Source: Lachnospiraceae bacterium
GTDB taxonomy: Bacteria > Bacillota > Clostridia > Lachnospirales > Lachnospiraceae
Reading direction: 5' to 3'
Assembly: GCA_017380975.1 (NCBI GenBank)
Contig: JAFOCX010000005.1
Span: 1 to 6,170 of the forward strand
DNA length: 6,170 nucleotides
The notes beneath the pieces were generated by a model. It was not told where the DNA came from, did not search any database, and saw nothing but the letters and a program-made list of their open reading frames with translations. The first letter of the stretch is position 1, and every line of letters begins with the position of its first letter. Below, one piece after another: positions 5,934 through 6,170 of the stretch. The position numbers and the translations under genes are program-made.

Positions 5934-6170
5934 TTAATCCTCTGCGCCTGCCGGTGCAGTCTCCACTGCCAGATGCTGTGCTTCCAGTCCGTACAGTTCT
6001 CTTACCTGGTTCTCGATCTCTTCGCAGATCAGCGGGTTCTGAGCCAGATACTGCTTCGCATTCTCACGGCCCTGACCGATCTTCGCGCCCTTATAAGCGT
6101 ACCATGCACCGCTCTTCTCTACTACATTTGCATTGGCTGCCAGATCGAGGATATCGCCTTCCTTGGAAAT
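5934..6170 (-). CDS. recA: Recombinase RecA, C-terminal 78 residues (cut by window edge)
   Basis: RecA forms ATP-dependent filaments on single-stranded DNA for homologous recombination and triggers SOS self-cleavage of LexA. Only the C-terminal end is present, read in frame from 6170. It begins [10 protein letters not shown] and contains [20 protein letters not shown], a highly conserved RecA segment, followed by the C-terminal helical domain ([20 protein letters not shown]). The stop TAA is at 5936-5934. The tail after the domain is short, ending [10 protein letters not shown], with few acidic residues compared with the strongly acidic tail of E. coli RecA. The ATPase core, start and any LexA box lie outside the window. 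recX follows after 26 nt, consistent with a recA-recX transcript. Confidence 0.98.
   Translation of the reverse strand: MSKEGDILDLAANANVVEKSGAWYAYKGAKIGQGRENAKQYLAQNPLICEEIENQVRELYGLEAQHLAVETAPAGAED

Overview
The window looks like chromosomal DNA of a spore-forming Clostridia bacterium, most likely a Lachnospiraceae member. This is inferred from the protein sequences (RNase Y, SpoIIM, XerD), moderate GC, strong AGGAGG-type ribosome binding sites and short intergenic spacers. No phage, transposon, CRISPR array, tRNA or rRNA is visible. The genes are ordinary housekeeping and sporulation genes; the unusual material is in the intergenic regions.

All eight genes lie on the minus strand, so the transcription order runs from high to low coordinates: recA (3' end only) - recX - rny - proC - Nudix hydrolase - spoIIM - xerD - pth (5' end only). 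Positions 5368-6170 hold the DNA-repair pair recA/recX, 26 nt apart and probably one transcript. A sigma-A promoter right behind recX starts rny (3741-5285), which ends at a strong hairpin/T6 terminator (3689-3726). A new sigma-A promoter then drives proC, and the Nudix gene follows after 21 nt.

spoIIM (1602-2156) is preceded by an 85-nt gap containing a good match to a sporulation sigma-E promoter and is closed by a 15-bp terminator hairpin. xerD (500-1387) has its own sigma-A promoter, embedded in a regularly spaced set of TATCCCC motifs. pth follows xerD after a 113-nt spacer with a GC-rich hairpin and two possible tiny overlapping reading frames.

Functionally the block mixes recombination and chromosome-dimer resolution (RecA, RecX, XerD), RNA and translation housekeeping (RNase Y, Pth), metabolism (ProC, ADP-ribose pyrophosphatase) and engulfment during sporulation (SpoIIM). 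I found no convincing new multi-gene system. The best leads are the 32-nt-spaced motif array at xerD, the sigma-E-like promoter of spoIIM, and the leader regions of pth and rny.
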